From: UBA2450 sp045226015
GTDB lineage: Bacteria; Bacillota_I; Bacilli_A; RFN20; CAG-826
Assembly: GCA_045226015.1 (NCBI GenBank)
Contig: JBGVBY010000005.1
Location: 1-41,263 of the forward strand
DNA length: 41,263 bases
Direction of reading: 5' to 3'
The notes under the pieces are model-generated. The model did not search any database. It was not told where the DNA came from and saw only the letters and a program-made list of their open reading frames with translations. Positions 22,179 through 30,460 of this stretch are shown here, in pieces; the stretch's first letter is position 1; each line of letters opens with the position of its first letter. Position numbers and translations under genes: made by a program.

Positions 22179-24323
22179 TTAAACACTTTTGTGTTTCAAT
22201 TTTCTATATAAGATTAATAAAGAATTAATAACTAAGATAACTAGTAATCCAGTGTCTGCGAGTACCGCTAACCACATTGGAATTACTTCTTCGTGTCCAA
22301 GTAAGCTTGTAACGATCGCTGCTACTTCAATACCAACCTTAATGAATAAAGCGGTAAAGATATTGAACAACGATACTCTTCTAGCGATTTTAGAAATGCG
22401 ATATGCATCACTTACTTTGTCGATATTGTCGTTCATGATAACGATATCCGCACATTCAATCGCAGAGTCGCTACCGATTGCTCCCATTGCAATACCTACA
22501 TCACTTCTTTTTATTGAAGCCGCGTCATTTACTCCATCTCCAATAAAGGCTACTACATCTTTTTTAGATAATTCTTTTTCTAAATAAGTGACTTTATCTT
22601 CTGGTAAGAGCTCTGCTTCGAATCTCGAGATACCAAGTTCTTCTGCAAATCTTTCCGCGTTATTATTTTTGTCTCCAGTAAGCATGATAACATCAATATC
22701 ATCTTTCTTAAGATCTTTAATAAAGCTTCTGGCACTTTCCTTAATTGAGTCAGAGACAATCACGTAACCTAAGTATTTGTTGTCATATGTAACGTGAATC
22801 ACCACTCCATATTTATCAACGGGTTCATAAACAATGTTATTTTCGTGCAAATACTTATAATTTCCCGCAAATAACGGCTTATTTTTATATTTAACAAATA
22901 CTCCTGAACCACTGATAACCTTAAAATCTGACATATCTTTCGTGTATTTTTTAAGGTCTTTATCACCAACAATCGCTCTAGCAATTGGATGAGTTGAATA
23001 TAGCTCAGCGATATTTAAATATTCCAACAATTCTTCTTGAGTGCAGTTAACTGGTTTAACTTCATTAATCTCAAATACACCTCTAGTTAAAGTACCAGTC
23101 TTATCAGTTACTACTTTAGTTAAACTATGTAACTTATCTAAGTAGTTACTACCCTTAATCACAATACCGTTTTTACTCGCTAAACCTAAAGCGGCAAAAT
23201 AAGCAAGAGGAACCGAAATAACAATCGCACATGGACAACCAACTACAAGCATCTTAAGACCTAAAAGAACCCAAGTACGATAATCTTTGGTGACTAGTCC
23301 TCCAATTAAGCCTACTAATATAGCAATTGCGAAAATAATAGGCGTATACACCAAAGCGAATTTATCAACAAATTCATCAGCTTTTGATTTATTTGCCCCA
23401 CTATTAGAGATAAGGTTTTCTACTTTCTTAACTGCACTATTCTCGTATTCTCTAGTGACTCTAACTTTAACACTACCATTTTTAACGATATATCCAGCGA
23501 ATACTTCTAATCCATCTTTACTACTAATTGGTAAGAATTCACCAGTTAAGCTAGAAGTATCAAGTTCAGCGGATCCACTAACGATTTCTCCGTCAACTGG
23601 AATAAGTTCTCCAGCGTTAATAATAACTAGGTCATTAATACTTAATTCAGAAGGATGAACTCTTTTAACTTCATTACCTTCTAATTTATTAGCGACTTCA
23701 ATTCTCATCGAGATCGCGTTCTTTATTGCTTCTTTAGAACGGTGGCTTGCTAAGTGTTCGATGATTTCACCAGCCTCATAAAGAATCATCACCATTAAAG
23801 ATTCAAAATAGATATGTACTTCTTTAGTGATACTTCCTAGGATGAACGCTCCAATAGAGGTAATCGCCATTAATAGGCATTCATCAATGAAGTTATTCTT
23901 ATGAATGATGTTTTTAAAGATTGAGATGTAAATCTCATAAGAAATAATGAGTAACGCTCCTAAGTAGATAGAAAAGTTAAGCCAGAAATCTTTCTCTTCT
24001 TTAAAAGCGGTAAACGAAAGAATGATTACCACAACTCCGATTAAGATCTTAACTAGAGTTAAAATAATATCTAAATCAAAGAACTTGTGTTTATGTTCTT
24101 CTTTTATTTCACTGATTTCAATTTCATCATCCTCGACTTCTTTGATGATGTTTTTAATTTCTTCAATTTCTAACTCTTCACTTTTATAAGAGATATGAAG
24201 TCTTTCGTTATTATAATCAATAACAGCTTTCTCAATTCTTTCGTCTTTGCAAAGGTGCTTCTCACTATTAAGCGCGCAATGAGGACAATCAAATCCAGAA
24301 ATATGATAAGTTTTACTTTTCAT
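22179..24323 (-). CDS. cadA: P1B-type heavy-metal (Cd/Zn/Pb) efflux ATPase
   Basis: 714 residues. N-terminal heavy-metal-associated domain with GFDCPHC (Cys13, Cys16), then eight TM segments. The TM metal site CPC is in VVGCPCAIVIS; the phosphorylation site is VTDKTGTLTRG; the HP motif is STHPIARAI; the nucleotide and hinge motifs MLTGDK and FIGDGVNDAASI follow. The CPC plus a C-terminal segment with Lys and Asp (GLLVILVINSLL after VLADTG) fits the Zn2+/Cd2+/Pb2+ subgroup. It exports metal ions from the cytosol using ATP. It overlaps the arsR stop by one base (TAATG) and has a GAGGAGG site; regulation is by that repressor. Confidence 0.93.
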   Translation of the reverse strand: MKSKTYHISGFDCPHCALNSEKHLCKDERIEKAVIDYNNERLHISYKSEELEIEEIKNIIKEVEDDEIEISEIKEEHKHKFFDLDIILTLVKILIGVVVIILSFTAFKEEKDFWLNFSIYLGALLIISYEIYISIFKNIIHKNNFIDECLLMAITSIGAFILGSITKEVHIYFESLMVMILYEAGEIIEHLASHRSKEAIKNAISMRIEVANKLEGNEVKRVHPSELSINDLVIINAGELIPVDGEIVSGSAELDTSSLTGEFLPISSKDGLEVFAGYIVKNGSVKVRVTREYENSAVKKVENLISNSGANKSKADEFVDKFALVYTPIIFAIAILVGLIGGLVTKDYRTWVLLGLKMLVVGCPCAIVISVPLAYFAALGLASKNGIVIKGSNYLDKLHSLTKVVTDKTGTLTRGVFEINEVKPVNCTQEELLEYLNIAELYSTHPIARAIVGDKDLKKYTKDMSDFKVISGSGVFVKYKNKPLFAGNYKYLHENNIVYEPVDKYGVVIHVTYDNKYLGYVIVSDSIKESARSFIKDLKKDDIDVIMLTGDKNNNAERFAEELGISRFEAELLPEDKVTYLEKELSKKDVVAFIGDGVNDAASIKRSDVGIAMGAIGSDSAIECADIVIMNDNIDKVSDAYRISKIARRVSLFNIFTALFIKVGIEVAAIVTSLLGHEEVIPMWLAVLADTGLLVILVINSLLILYRKLKHKSV

Positions 24324-24652
24324 TATTCTTCCTCCTCAAGTACGTGTTCATAGGTGATGTACATGATTTGACGGACATGTTCATCTTTTAAAGAATAGTA
24401 GATTTTAGTGCCTTCTTTTCTGCTCTTAACAAACCCATTATCTTTAAGGACTTTAAGTTGATGAGACACTAAAGATTGAGATGATCCGATTTGGCAAGCA
24501 ATATCGTTCACACATTTCTCAATAAAGGTATCACTACTCTTGTGATATGAAAGCTCATCTAATAGAGAAAATAAGATCTTCAATCGAGTTGCATCGCTTG
24601 CTACTTTAAGGGTGTCTTGCATTTTATTAATTACTTTTTCATTTGTGAACAT
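24323..24652 (-). CDS. ArsR/SmtB-family metal-responsive repressor (CadC/CzrA-like)
   Basis: 109 residues. Winged-helix core: ATRLKILFSLLDELS, CVNDIACQIGSSQSLVSHQLKVLKDNGFVKSRKEGTKIYYSLKD, then a C-terminal helix EHVRQIMYITYEHVLEEE. Asp and His residues of the alpha5 site (D-x-H near 94-96, H in YEH near 105) fit a Zn-type sensor as in CzrA. It should release the DNA when Zn2+ or Cd2+ binds. Two inverted-repeat operators lie in its upstream region, and the efflux ATPase follows with one-base overlap. Confidence 0.88.
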   Translation of the reverse strand: MFTNEKVINKMQDTLKVASDATRLKILFSLLDELSYHKSSDTFIEKCVNDIACQIGSSQSLVSHQLKVLKDNGFVKSRKEGTKIYYSLKDEHVRQIMYITYEHVLEEEE

Positions 24653-24675
24653 AATCCCGTACCTCGATTATATTA

Positions 24676-24723
24676 TATGAACAGTTATTCATATTTGCAA
24701 TATAAAAATGAATGGTTATTCAT
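24676..24723 (-). promoter_or_regulatory. Two ArsR-type operators upstream of arsR-cadA
   Basis: Operator 1 is TATGAA-CAGTTA-TTCATA (24676-24693); operator 2 is ATGAAT-GGTT-ATTCAT (24708-24723), about 32 bp from centre to centre. Both match the 12-2-12 type half-sites (A-T-G-A-A) of SmtB/CzrA-family repressors. The first lies just upstream of the ribosome site region and would block transcription. Confidence 0.8.
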
Positions 24724-24734
24724 ATTTAACTGTT

Positions 24735-24757
24735 AAAAGAAAACCACAATTGTGGTT
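24735..24757 (-). terminator. Terminator of the plsC-GDPD operon
   Basis: Minus strand AACCAC-AATT-GTGGTT (24757-24742), followed by TTCTTTTAAC, 5 bp after the glycerophosphodiesterase stop. Confidence 0.8.
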
Positions 24758-24762
24758 ATCTT

Positions 24763-25500
24763 TTATCTTCTATGTTTTCTTAAGATATCTTTAACTTCTT
24801 GAGGGTCTAAATACTGAAATGTCACCGTGTCAACATAAGGAAGAACTTCTTCAATTTGTTCCTTCTTTTCAATGGTCCAAGCATTAACAAAATGTCTTTT
24901 TGAATAACGTTTTACTCTTTTTTCAGGAAACAGTTTTAAATCTAAATCAAGAGATTCCACTGTACATTTAAATGGGAATGTATATTCATCAGATTTCGCT
25001 ACTAATAAAGAACGGATAAATCCTTTTCCTTTAAATGGCCATAAACTTCTAGGATCAAAAGAGATGATAAGAACATTCTTTTTATCTTTAATACATTTAA
25101 GTTCTTCCAAGGCTTTTTTTGCTAAAGGTTTATAGTTTTTACGGAACACCTTTAGTTCAATTACCATTGGAACTGTTTCGTTATTTAAATCTAGTACTTC
25201 TTTTAAAGTAGGAATTACTCCTCCATCTTTGAGACGGTAATTCTCTTTAATTTCTTTAAGAGTTAAATCTTCAATGATTCCATCTTTTCCTGTTGTTCTG
25301 ATTAAGTTCTCGTCGTGACAAACAACAAGTTCATTATCCTTTGTTAAATGGATATCGAATTCAAAAGCAACTTTATGTTTAATCGCATTAGTAAAAGCGT
25401 TTAGTCCGTTTTCCGTATATTTATCGTTATGTAATCCTCGATGGGCAATGCCGTCGAGAAACAAAGGATTAATCTTACTAAACGCTTTCTTACGATTCAT
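24763..25500 (-). CDS. Glycerophosphodiester phosphodiesterase
   Basis: About 245 residues from ATG 25500, one base after the MFS stop; a GTG 12 bases earlier overlaps that gene and sits too close to the GGAG. GDPD motifs: IAHRGLHND (His-Arg pair), TENGLNAF, AFEFDIHLTKDNELVVCHDENL with the metal-binding Glu, Asp and catalytic His, RTTG, and VIELK. It cleaves glycerophosphodiesters to glycerol-3-phosphate and an alcohol; with no signal peptide it acts inside the cell. It ends a six-gene operon that begins with an acyltransferase of phospholipid synthesis, consistent with lipid turnover. Confidence 0.9.
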   Translation of the reverse strand: MNRKKAFSKINPLFLDGIAHRGLHNDKYTENGLNAFTNAIKHKVAFEFDIHLTKDNELVVCHDENLIRTTGKDGIIEDLTLKEIKENYRLKDGGVIPTLKEVLDLNNETVPMVIELKVFRKNYKPLAKKALEELKCIKDKKNVLIISFDPRSLWPFKGKGFIRSLLVAKSDEYTFPFKCTVESLDLDLKLFPEKRVKRYSKRHFVNAWTIEKKEQIEEVLPYVDTVTFQYLDPQEVKDILRKHRR

Positions 25501-25501
25501 A

Positions 25502-27019
25502 TTAGTCGTCACTTTCTCCTAGTGCTTCAAGTCCACGAGAGAAATTAGTTTTATGATTCTTCACATTCTTCACAAAGAAGAAGACCGCTAGAGATATAAC
25601 TACGCATAATAATGCGTATACTGGGAGATATTCCCAACTGAAATGAGGAACAAGTAATAAGGAACCTAAAGCGATTGGGGTAATCGTTTGAGCAGCCATA
25701 CTACTCGCATAGTAATAACCCGTATATCTACCAATCTTACTATTTGGACATAACTCAACCACCATTGGGAAGGAATTAACGTGGACTAAAGACATACCAA
25801 ATCCCTTAACAAACCAGATAACATAAATCCACCATGGGAAAGAACCTGATCCTGCTAAGTTTCCGACTCCAAATGTCAAAGCAACCCATAGAGTGTAACT
25901 TAGTACAGTTAAACCTAAGCCACCAATAAGAGTCCACTTTCTACCAAATTTAGAAGCAATAATTCCGCCTAAAGCAAATCCAACTACAGATCCAACTCCA
26001 CCAATAATCGTGTTAATCATGCTACTACCAGAACTGGTTTTTAAGAAATAAATCGCATAGTTAACCATGAAGGTGTTAATTCCGTTATCGGCCATAAACC
26101 AGAAGAACTCTGCAATTAAGATGATAATAAGCATTGTTCTATTGGCCTTACTTAATGGTTTATCTTCACTGACTTCATCAACAACTTCGGCTTCTTTTTC
26201 ACCTCTAGCCATATCGTCTTTCACTTCTTCAGCAATCTTGTTTTCCTTAATGAAAATGAATAAGACTACTGCAGAAACAAGCATTAAAACTGAAGCGATT
26301 AAGAATGGAGCCTCAATTGCCCAGATATTGTTATAGGCCCAGGTTGGTTCTTTATATAAACCTTTATAAACGCCGTCTTTATATACGGATGTACCTAAAT
26401 AATCACTTAACACGAAGAAGATACCAACGACAGTTGCAAACGCTCCTCCAATATATCCCATGATATTAATAATACCGTTAGCCTTACTACGTAATGGTTT
26501 AGGAGTAATATCAGGCATTAAAGCAACTGCAGGGTTACGGTACATCATCGCAAAGACAATAACGATCGCCATCATTGTAATAACTCCTGCTAAGTTATTT
26601 GCTCTAAATAGAACTGGAATAAATGGGAAAGCAACGGCGCAGACAAATGTACCAACTAAAATATATGGCATTCTTTTACCAATTGGAGTCTTAGTCTTAT
26701 CTGAAAGAAATCCAAAGATTGGTAATAAAATTAAAGCAGCTAGATTATCTAACGCCATCATGATACCAACAGTGTATTGAACATTTTCAATCATCTCATC
26801 ACATGTAGCGATGGCTTCAGCGGTATTGAGTTGTCTCATCGCTTCATAACCATATACTGGATCTGGATAAGCAACTTTAGCAAACATTTCACTTAAGAAT
26901 GTTGGACACCATGAATCATAGACTTGCCATAAAAGTAAAATACCAAAAAAGGCAAAGCCAATAAGCATTGTGCGCTTCATATTAAGTTTTAAAGGCGCAC
27001 TATTAGAGGTATTTGTCAT
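25502..27019 (-). CDS. MFS transporter, GPH / SLC45-like sugar type
   Basis: 505 residues with about 12 TM segments. The loop 2-3 signature GFLSDKTKTPIGKRMPYILVG (D-K/R-T-x-x-x-x-G-K-R-x-P-Y) is that of the GPH cation-symporter and SLC45 sugar transporter group. An extra, partly acidic loop between TM1 and TM2 (about 48-75, YPDPVYGYEAMRQ) and the acidic central loop (EEVKDDMARGEKEAEVVDE) are notable. The substrate is probably a sugar or glycoside but cannot be set. AGGAGA precedes the ATG. The next gene, a glycerophosphodiesterase, starts one base after its stop, so uptake of a glycerol-linked compound is possible. Confidence 0.85.
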   Translation of the reverse strand: MTNTSNSAPLKLNMKRTMLIGFAFFGILLLWQVYDSWCPTFLSEMFAKVAYPDPVYGYEAMRQLNTAEAIATCDEMIENVQYTVGIMMALDNLAALILLPIFGFLSDKTKTPIGKRMPYILVGTFVCAVAFPFIPVLFRANNLAGVITMMAIVIVFAMMYRNPAVALMPDITPKPLRSKANGIINIMGYIGGAFATVVGIFFVLSDYLGTSVYKDGVYKGLYKEPTWAYNNIWAIEAPFLIASVLMLVSAVVLFIFIKENKIAEEVKDDMARGEKEAEVVDEVSEDKPLSKANRTMLIIILIAEFFWFMADNGINTFMVNYAIYFLKTSSGSSMINTIIGGVGSVVGFALGGIIASKFGRKWTLIGGLGLTVLSYTLWVALTFGVGNLAGSGSFPWWIYVIWFVKGFGMSLVHVNSFPMVVELCPNSKIGRYTGYYYASSMAAQTITPIALGSLLLVPHFSWEYLPVYALLCVVISLAVFFFVKNVKNHKTNFSRGLEALGESDD

Positions 27020-27043
27020 AACTCTTCTCCTAAATATAAATAT

Positions 27044-27832
27044 TTATTTCAACAAATCAGGCAATGATTTGATGGAATCAAGAATAAAGGTTGGTTGATG
27101 TGGATACTTTTTCACATCTTCTAAAGAAGATTCTCCAGAAAGAACGCATAATGTATCTACTTTCGCGTTCACTCCTACGAGTATATCCGTATATAAACGA
27201 TCACCAACCACTAATACTTCGTCTAGACTAACGTTAAATTGTTTTGCTAAGTAGTAGATGATTTCTGGATTAGGTTTACCTAAAACAATTGGTTCTTTTC
27301 CAGTACAGAGTCTAATCCATTCACACATTCCCCCACAGTCAGGGATATATAAGCCATCTTCAATTGGACAGCGATAATCTCCGTTCGTAGCGATTAAAGG
27401 AATGTCTTTAGTTTGTAAATATAAGCAAGCATCTTTTAGTTCATCATAGACGAGTTCAGTAGAGAATCCAGTAACAATCGCTTCAACGTTAAGTTTAGGA
27501 TCATATTTATCAATTAAATTAAAATATGGAACAAGCTTCTTCTTGAAGGATTTATTACCAATTACAAAGATGTTTTTAATGTTTCTATCTTGTAGATAAG
27601 AAATTGTGACTTCAACAGATGAATAATAATTCTTTTTTAAGTCTGAAGGAATTCCAAAATCAGTTATCTTTTTATAATAAAAATCTAAGTCATGAGAAGA
27701 GTTGTTCGTGAAAAAAACATATTCGATATGGTTGTCGTTTAGATATTTAAACGCTTCTAACGCGCCATCTATAAGATTAGAACCTAAATAAACGGTTCCA
27801 TCCATATCAAATATGATTAACTTCTTCTCCAT
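27044..27832 (-). CDS. HAD-superfamily IIA phosphatase (NagD/PGP-like)
   Basis: 262 residues. HAD motif I DMDGTVYLG (Asp at 9 and 11), motif II FFTNNSS, the type IIA cap domain between, then motif III VLGKPNPE and motif IV VVGDRLYTDILVG. This group dephosphorylates small phosphates such as glycerol phosphate, UMP or 2-phosphoglycolate. The start is four bases after the previous stop with no ribosome site, so it is read by coupling. In an operon with acyltransferase and glycerophosphodiesterase, glycerol-3-phosphate or a damaged phosphometabolite is a reasonable guess at substrate. Confidence 0.9.
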   Translation of the reverse strand: MEKKLIIFDMDGTVYLGSNLIDGALEAFKYLNDNHIEYVFFTNNSSHDLDFYYKKITDFGIPSDLKKNYYSSVEVTISYLQDRNIKNIFVIGNKSFKKKLVPYFNLIDKYDPKLNVEAIVTGFSTELVYDELKDACLYLQTKDIPLIATNGDYRCPIEDGLYIPDCGGMCEWIRLCTGKEPIVLGKPNPEIIYYLAKQFNVSLDEVLVVGDRLYTDILVGVNAKVDTLCVLSGESSLEDVKKYPHQPTFILDSIKSLPDLLK

Positions 27833-27836
27833 GATA

Positions 27837-28853
27837 CTATTTGATTCTTTGGTGATTCACAAGTTCATCACCTTCATAAAATAATTTTAGTTCAAAATAT
27901 GGTTCGTTAGTTAATAAATATTTTAAAAATATTTTGTCCCCTTCCCAGATAGGAAGATTAAATATTTCTTCTTTCTTAATAAATTTCAAGTCACCTTCAT
28001 CACATTCTCCAAGTTCACCTTTATATTTGGTGACTAAGAATAAATGCATTGCTTCGTGATATTCATCATCGTGGAAATAGACAATTCCACATTTTTTATA
28101 TTTAAGAACATCTAAATTGGTTTCTTCTTTGATTTCTCTTTTTAAAGCGTGATTAATACTTTCACCTTTATCAACGTGTCCCCCTACTCCGAGCCATTTA
28201 CCAAGGTTAACATCTCTTGCTCTACGGTTACGATATAGCATTAAGTAAGAATCTCCATTTTCAATATAAGCAAGAACGGTGTTTCTTTTCATCGTCTTCC
28301 ATTCCTTCATACGATTAGGAATGAGATTAGCCTGCTTTAAGGCATATAGAATTGGTAGAGTCACAAATCCAATGAACACACTTGAAAGAATGGAGTTCAC
28401 TAAACGGAAAACAATTGTGAGTAAGGCAAGGGTTTGTGAATACTCCAAAATAATCGCATCTAATATCATCGCTCCAGTATTCGCCGCAGTGGTTAATAAA
28501 CCAGTTGCGATTACATAGATAATAAATAATGTCTTTTTCTCTTCGAGTTTTACTCCATGAGAAAGGTATGCATCATAGATTATCCCGAAAGAAACCGCTC
28601 GTAATATAGGTGGAATCATCCATATTGGAGTGGTAATTGTTAATCCGTATTCTCCAGTTAATTGGCCTAAGAAGCTTCCTAAAACCGCAACAAAGATGCC
28701 ATCTTTCTTGCCGTAAAGAACACAAGTAATGATAACGGCAATACCAGAGAAAGATATATGTAAGTGAGGAGAAACTTTTACGGTTAAAGATGAAAGCACA
28801 TAAAAAATGGCTAGCATCAATCCATCAAACGTCATTCTCCTTACTATTTTCAT
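27837..28853 (-). CDS. Fusion of ECF transporter S component and Nudix (MutT-like) hydrolase
   Basis: 338 residues in one unbroken frame. Residues 1-178 are a six-TM ECF substrate-binding component (MTFDGLMLAIFYVLSSL..., SFSGIAVIITCVLYGKKDG, a FolT/PanT-like pattern). Residues 188-338 are a complete Nudix enzyme: box GGHVDKGESINHALKREIKEET (225-245) with all consensus residues, of the 8-oxo-dGTP diphosphatase type (MLYRNRRARDVNLGKWLGVGGH). An internal ATG at the junction (EWKTMKRN) has AAGGA about 12 bases upstream, so a separate Nudix protein may also be made. A vitamin-like or nucleotide-like ligand that is taken up and then hydrolysed is an inference. It follows the flavodoxin gene directly. 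Confidence 0.88.
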   Translation of the reverse strand: MKIVRRMTFDGLMLAIFYVLSSLTVKVSPHLHISFSGIAVIITCVLYGKKDGIFVAVLGSFLGQLTGEYGLTITTPIWMIPPILRAVSFGIIYDAYLSHGVKLEEKKTLFIIYVIATGLLTTAANTGAMILDAIILEYSQTLALLTIVFRLVNSILSSVFIGFVTLPILYALKQANLIPNRMKEWKTMKRNTVLAYIENGDSYLMLYRNRRARDVNLGKWLGVGGHVDKGESINHALKREIKEETNLDVLKYKKCGIVYFHDDEYHEAMHLFLVTKYKGELGECDEGDLKFIKKEEIFNLPIWEGDKIFLKYLLTNEPYFELKLFYEGDELVNHQRIK

Positions 28854-29264
28854 CTATTTAATTACTTCCAATACAAATTCTCTAAGTCGATTTAAATCGT
28901 CTTCGTTTGGACGACCTTTGTTTAAAGAAAGCCACGATGCAATCGTGTGATACTCTTTCTCACTAACGTTAATATTATACTTTTTACATACCTTTTTCAT
29001 AGATTTAAGTGTAGAAGCTCCACTAGCGGCGCTATTAACGTTGATTAAGAGTTTAATTTTGTCTTTATTTCTTTCTAGAAATCTTTTCACTTCTTTATCA
29101 ATATCAAACGCGTACATCGCATTGACCATGAATAAAATATCGGCCTCTTGTTCTAAATCATGTTCCACAGTTTTAGCGTCAAGCTTAGTAGCTTCTTCCA
29201 CTACTTTAACGAGTTTAACAGTGTTTCCTTTTTTACTTTTTGTGAAATATCTAATCGCTATCAT
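28854..29264 (-). CDS. Flavodoxin-like protein
   Basis: About 136 residues from ATG 29264, one base after the plsC stop; an earlier Met lies inside plsC. The fold is suggested by MIAIRYFTKSKKGNTVKLVKVV, where S-K-K-G-N-T is the FMN phosphate-binding loop in a modified form, ADILFMVNAMYAFDIDKEVKRFLE and INVNSAASGASTLKSMKKVCKKYNI. It probably carries electrons or is a degraded flavodoxin-fold oxidoreductase; a partner cannot be named. It is the second gene of the plsC operon. Confidence 0.75.
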   Translation of the reverse strand: MIAIRYFTKSKKGNTVKLVKVVEEATKLDAKTVEHDLEQEADILFMVNAMYAFDIDKEVKRFLERNKDKIKLLINVNSAASGASTLKSMKKVCKKYNINVSEKEYHTIASWLSLNKGRPNEDDLNRLREFVLEVIK

Positions 29265-29265
29265 A

Positions 29266-30147
29266 TTAATGTGATCCTTTATATCCTTTCCCATACTCTT
29301 TTGAGTAATAATCTACTCTTTTATTGTTATTAAACTCACTTGGATAGAGTTTATTATTAACGTCTCTAAATGCAAGTCTTACGAGTTCATCATGTAATCT
29401 ATTCGTAAGTTCTGCTTCTCTATCTTCCAAATGAAGATTTTCATTTGGATAAAGTGGCTCTCCGATATTAAGAGTGAATAACGCGATTTGATGGAAGATC
29501 TTTCTTCTTATCCAAGATGGTTTTCTATAGGAATAGGCCATCGGGATAATTGGTTTATTAAATCTTACCGCAAATGTAGCCGCTCCTCTTTTAAGTGGCC
29601 TAATAGGTGCGTAATATTCCCACATGCTTCCTTCTGAACATATATGTAGCCATCCTTTTTCAACGGTTAATAATTCTTTAATAGTTTTCATGAAGGTAAG
29701 TTGACCACGATAGTTGTTATCAGGAACTGGGATACCTCCCACCATTCTAATAAGAGTCGCATTCTCTCCATTAATGTTATTAGCCCAAGAAAGAATGTAT
29801 GGTTTTATTGGTTTAACACTACGTAAGACTCCTAAATAGTCCCACATATGGACATGGTTAGACACTCCAATAACTCCGTTTTCGATTTCTTTTTTATGTA
29901 TCTTTAGACTCTTCCTGTTAATGACTTTAAGTCCAAGTCTAATCTTGGTTATAGGAAAAACGATTAAAATGAGTAACACTCTTACAAACCATCTTTTAAA
30001 TAAGAAGCCTTTTGATTTATCGATATATGGATAGTTCTCATCAAAAACAATTCCTCTATTTTTCTTAACCACTAGATAATGTTTGTCAGTGATTTCAGGG
30101 TAAGGAAACTTAATTGTTTTTGGATCAAAATATTGATTAGTTTTCAT
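29266..30147 (-). CDS. plsC: 1-acyl-sn-glycerol-3-phosphate acyltransferase (PlsC family)
   Basis: About 293 residues from ATG 30147; the longer frame upstream is ignored because a TATAAT (30168-30163) lies just before 30147. The catalytic motif is NHVHMWD (H-x4-D), motif II is GGIPVPD...R, motif III is ICSEGSMWEYYAPIRPLKRGAA, and motif IV is IIPMAYSYR. It adds the second acyl chain to make phosphatidic acid at the membrane. The N-terminal 60 residues precede one hydrophobic helix (VLLILIVFPITKIRL). It heads an operon of six genes that ends at 24763. Confidence 0.88.
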   Translation of the reverse strand: MKTNQYFDPKTIKFPYPEITDKHYLVVKKNRGIVFDENYPYIDKSKGFLFKRWFVRVLLILIVFPITKIRLGLKVINRKSLKIHKKEIENGVIGVSNHVHMWDYLGVLRSVKPIKPYILSWANNINGENATLIRMVGGIPVPDNNYRGQLTFMKTIKELLTVEKGWLHICSEGSMWEYYAPIRPLKRGAATFAVRFNKPIIPMAYSYRKPSWIRRKIFHQIALFTLNIGEPLYPNENLHLEDREAELTNRLHDELVRLAFRDVNNKLYPSEFNNNKRVDYYSKEYGKGYKGSH

Positions 30148-30162
30148 TCTTAAATTAGTACT

Positions 30163-30168
30163 ATTATA
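30163..30168 (-). promoter_or_regulatory. -10 element of the plsC operon
   Basis: TATAAT on the minus strand, 15 bases before the plsC ATG; the upstream TTTTGGA helps but no good -35 is seen. The leader would be only about nine bases. Confidence 0.55.
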
Positions 30169-30191
30169 TCCAAAACTAATAGCTTTGAATA

Positions 30192-30286
30192 TAAAAAGGC
30201 AGTTTTTCAACTACCTTATAGATAAATTGTCTTTTGCCTACACGACCAATGCATTGATTTTATAATTCCCTACACAACCAATGCAT
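30192..30286 (-). ncRNA. Repeat-pair cassette A: possible small RNA with terminator
   Basis: Two 17-mers, read ATGCATTGGTTGTGTAG (30286-30270) and ATGCATTGGTCGTGTAG (30254-30238), start 32 bases apart with a linker GGAATTATAAAATCA. About 22 bases later comes a terminator stem GGTAGTT-GAAA-AACTGCC (30215-30198) and TTTTTATATT. Each 17-mer can fold as TGCA-N7-TGTA. The whole cassette is a diverged copy of cassette B and has the same plan as the RNA at 32126-32228. No clear promoter; it lies just upstream of plsC. Confidence 0.5.
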
Positions 30287-30325
30287 ATTTCCCAATTTTA
30301 AGAAATTTTTCATTTTGGGAAATAT
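30285..30325. repeat. 11-bp inverted repeat between cassettes A and B
   Basis: ATATTTCCCAA (30285-30295) pairs with TTGGGAAATAT (30315-30325) around a 19-base AT-rich loop. It borders cassette A and could be an operator or a transcript-end hairpin. Confidence 0.6.
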
Positions 30326-30342
30326 AAGATTTTTTCTTTTTA

Positions 30343-30445
30343 TAAGTAAAAAGGCAGTTTCATTAACTGCCATTTTTTGTTAAGAATGTCTTTTAACTAC
30401 ACGACCAATGCATGGTTTTTACAATCCCCTACATGACCAATGCAT
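30343..30445 (-). ncRNA. Repeat-pair cassette B: possible small RNA or 3' UTR of the RhuM gene
   Basis: ATGCATTGGTCATGTAG (30445-30429) and ATGCATTGGTCGTGTAG (30413-30397) are 32 bases apart with linker GGGATTGTAAAAACC. About 25 bases on comes GGCAGTT-AATGA-AACTGCC (30371-30353) with TTTTTAC, a terminator also working on the plus strand (TTTTTT 30373-30378). It begins 15 bases after the RhuM stop. No strong promoter is seen, so it may be released from, or end, that mRNA. Confidence 0.55.
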
Positions 30446-30460
30446 AACATTAGTGATTAT

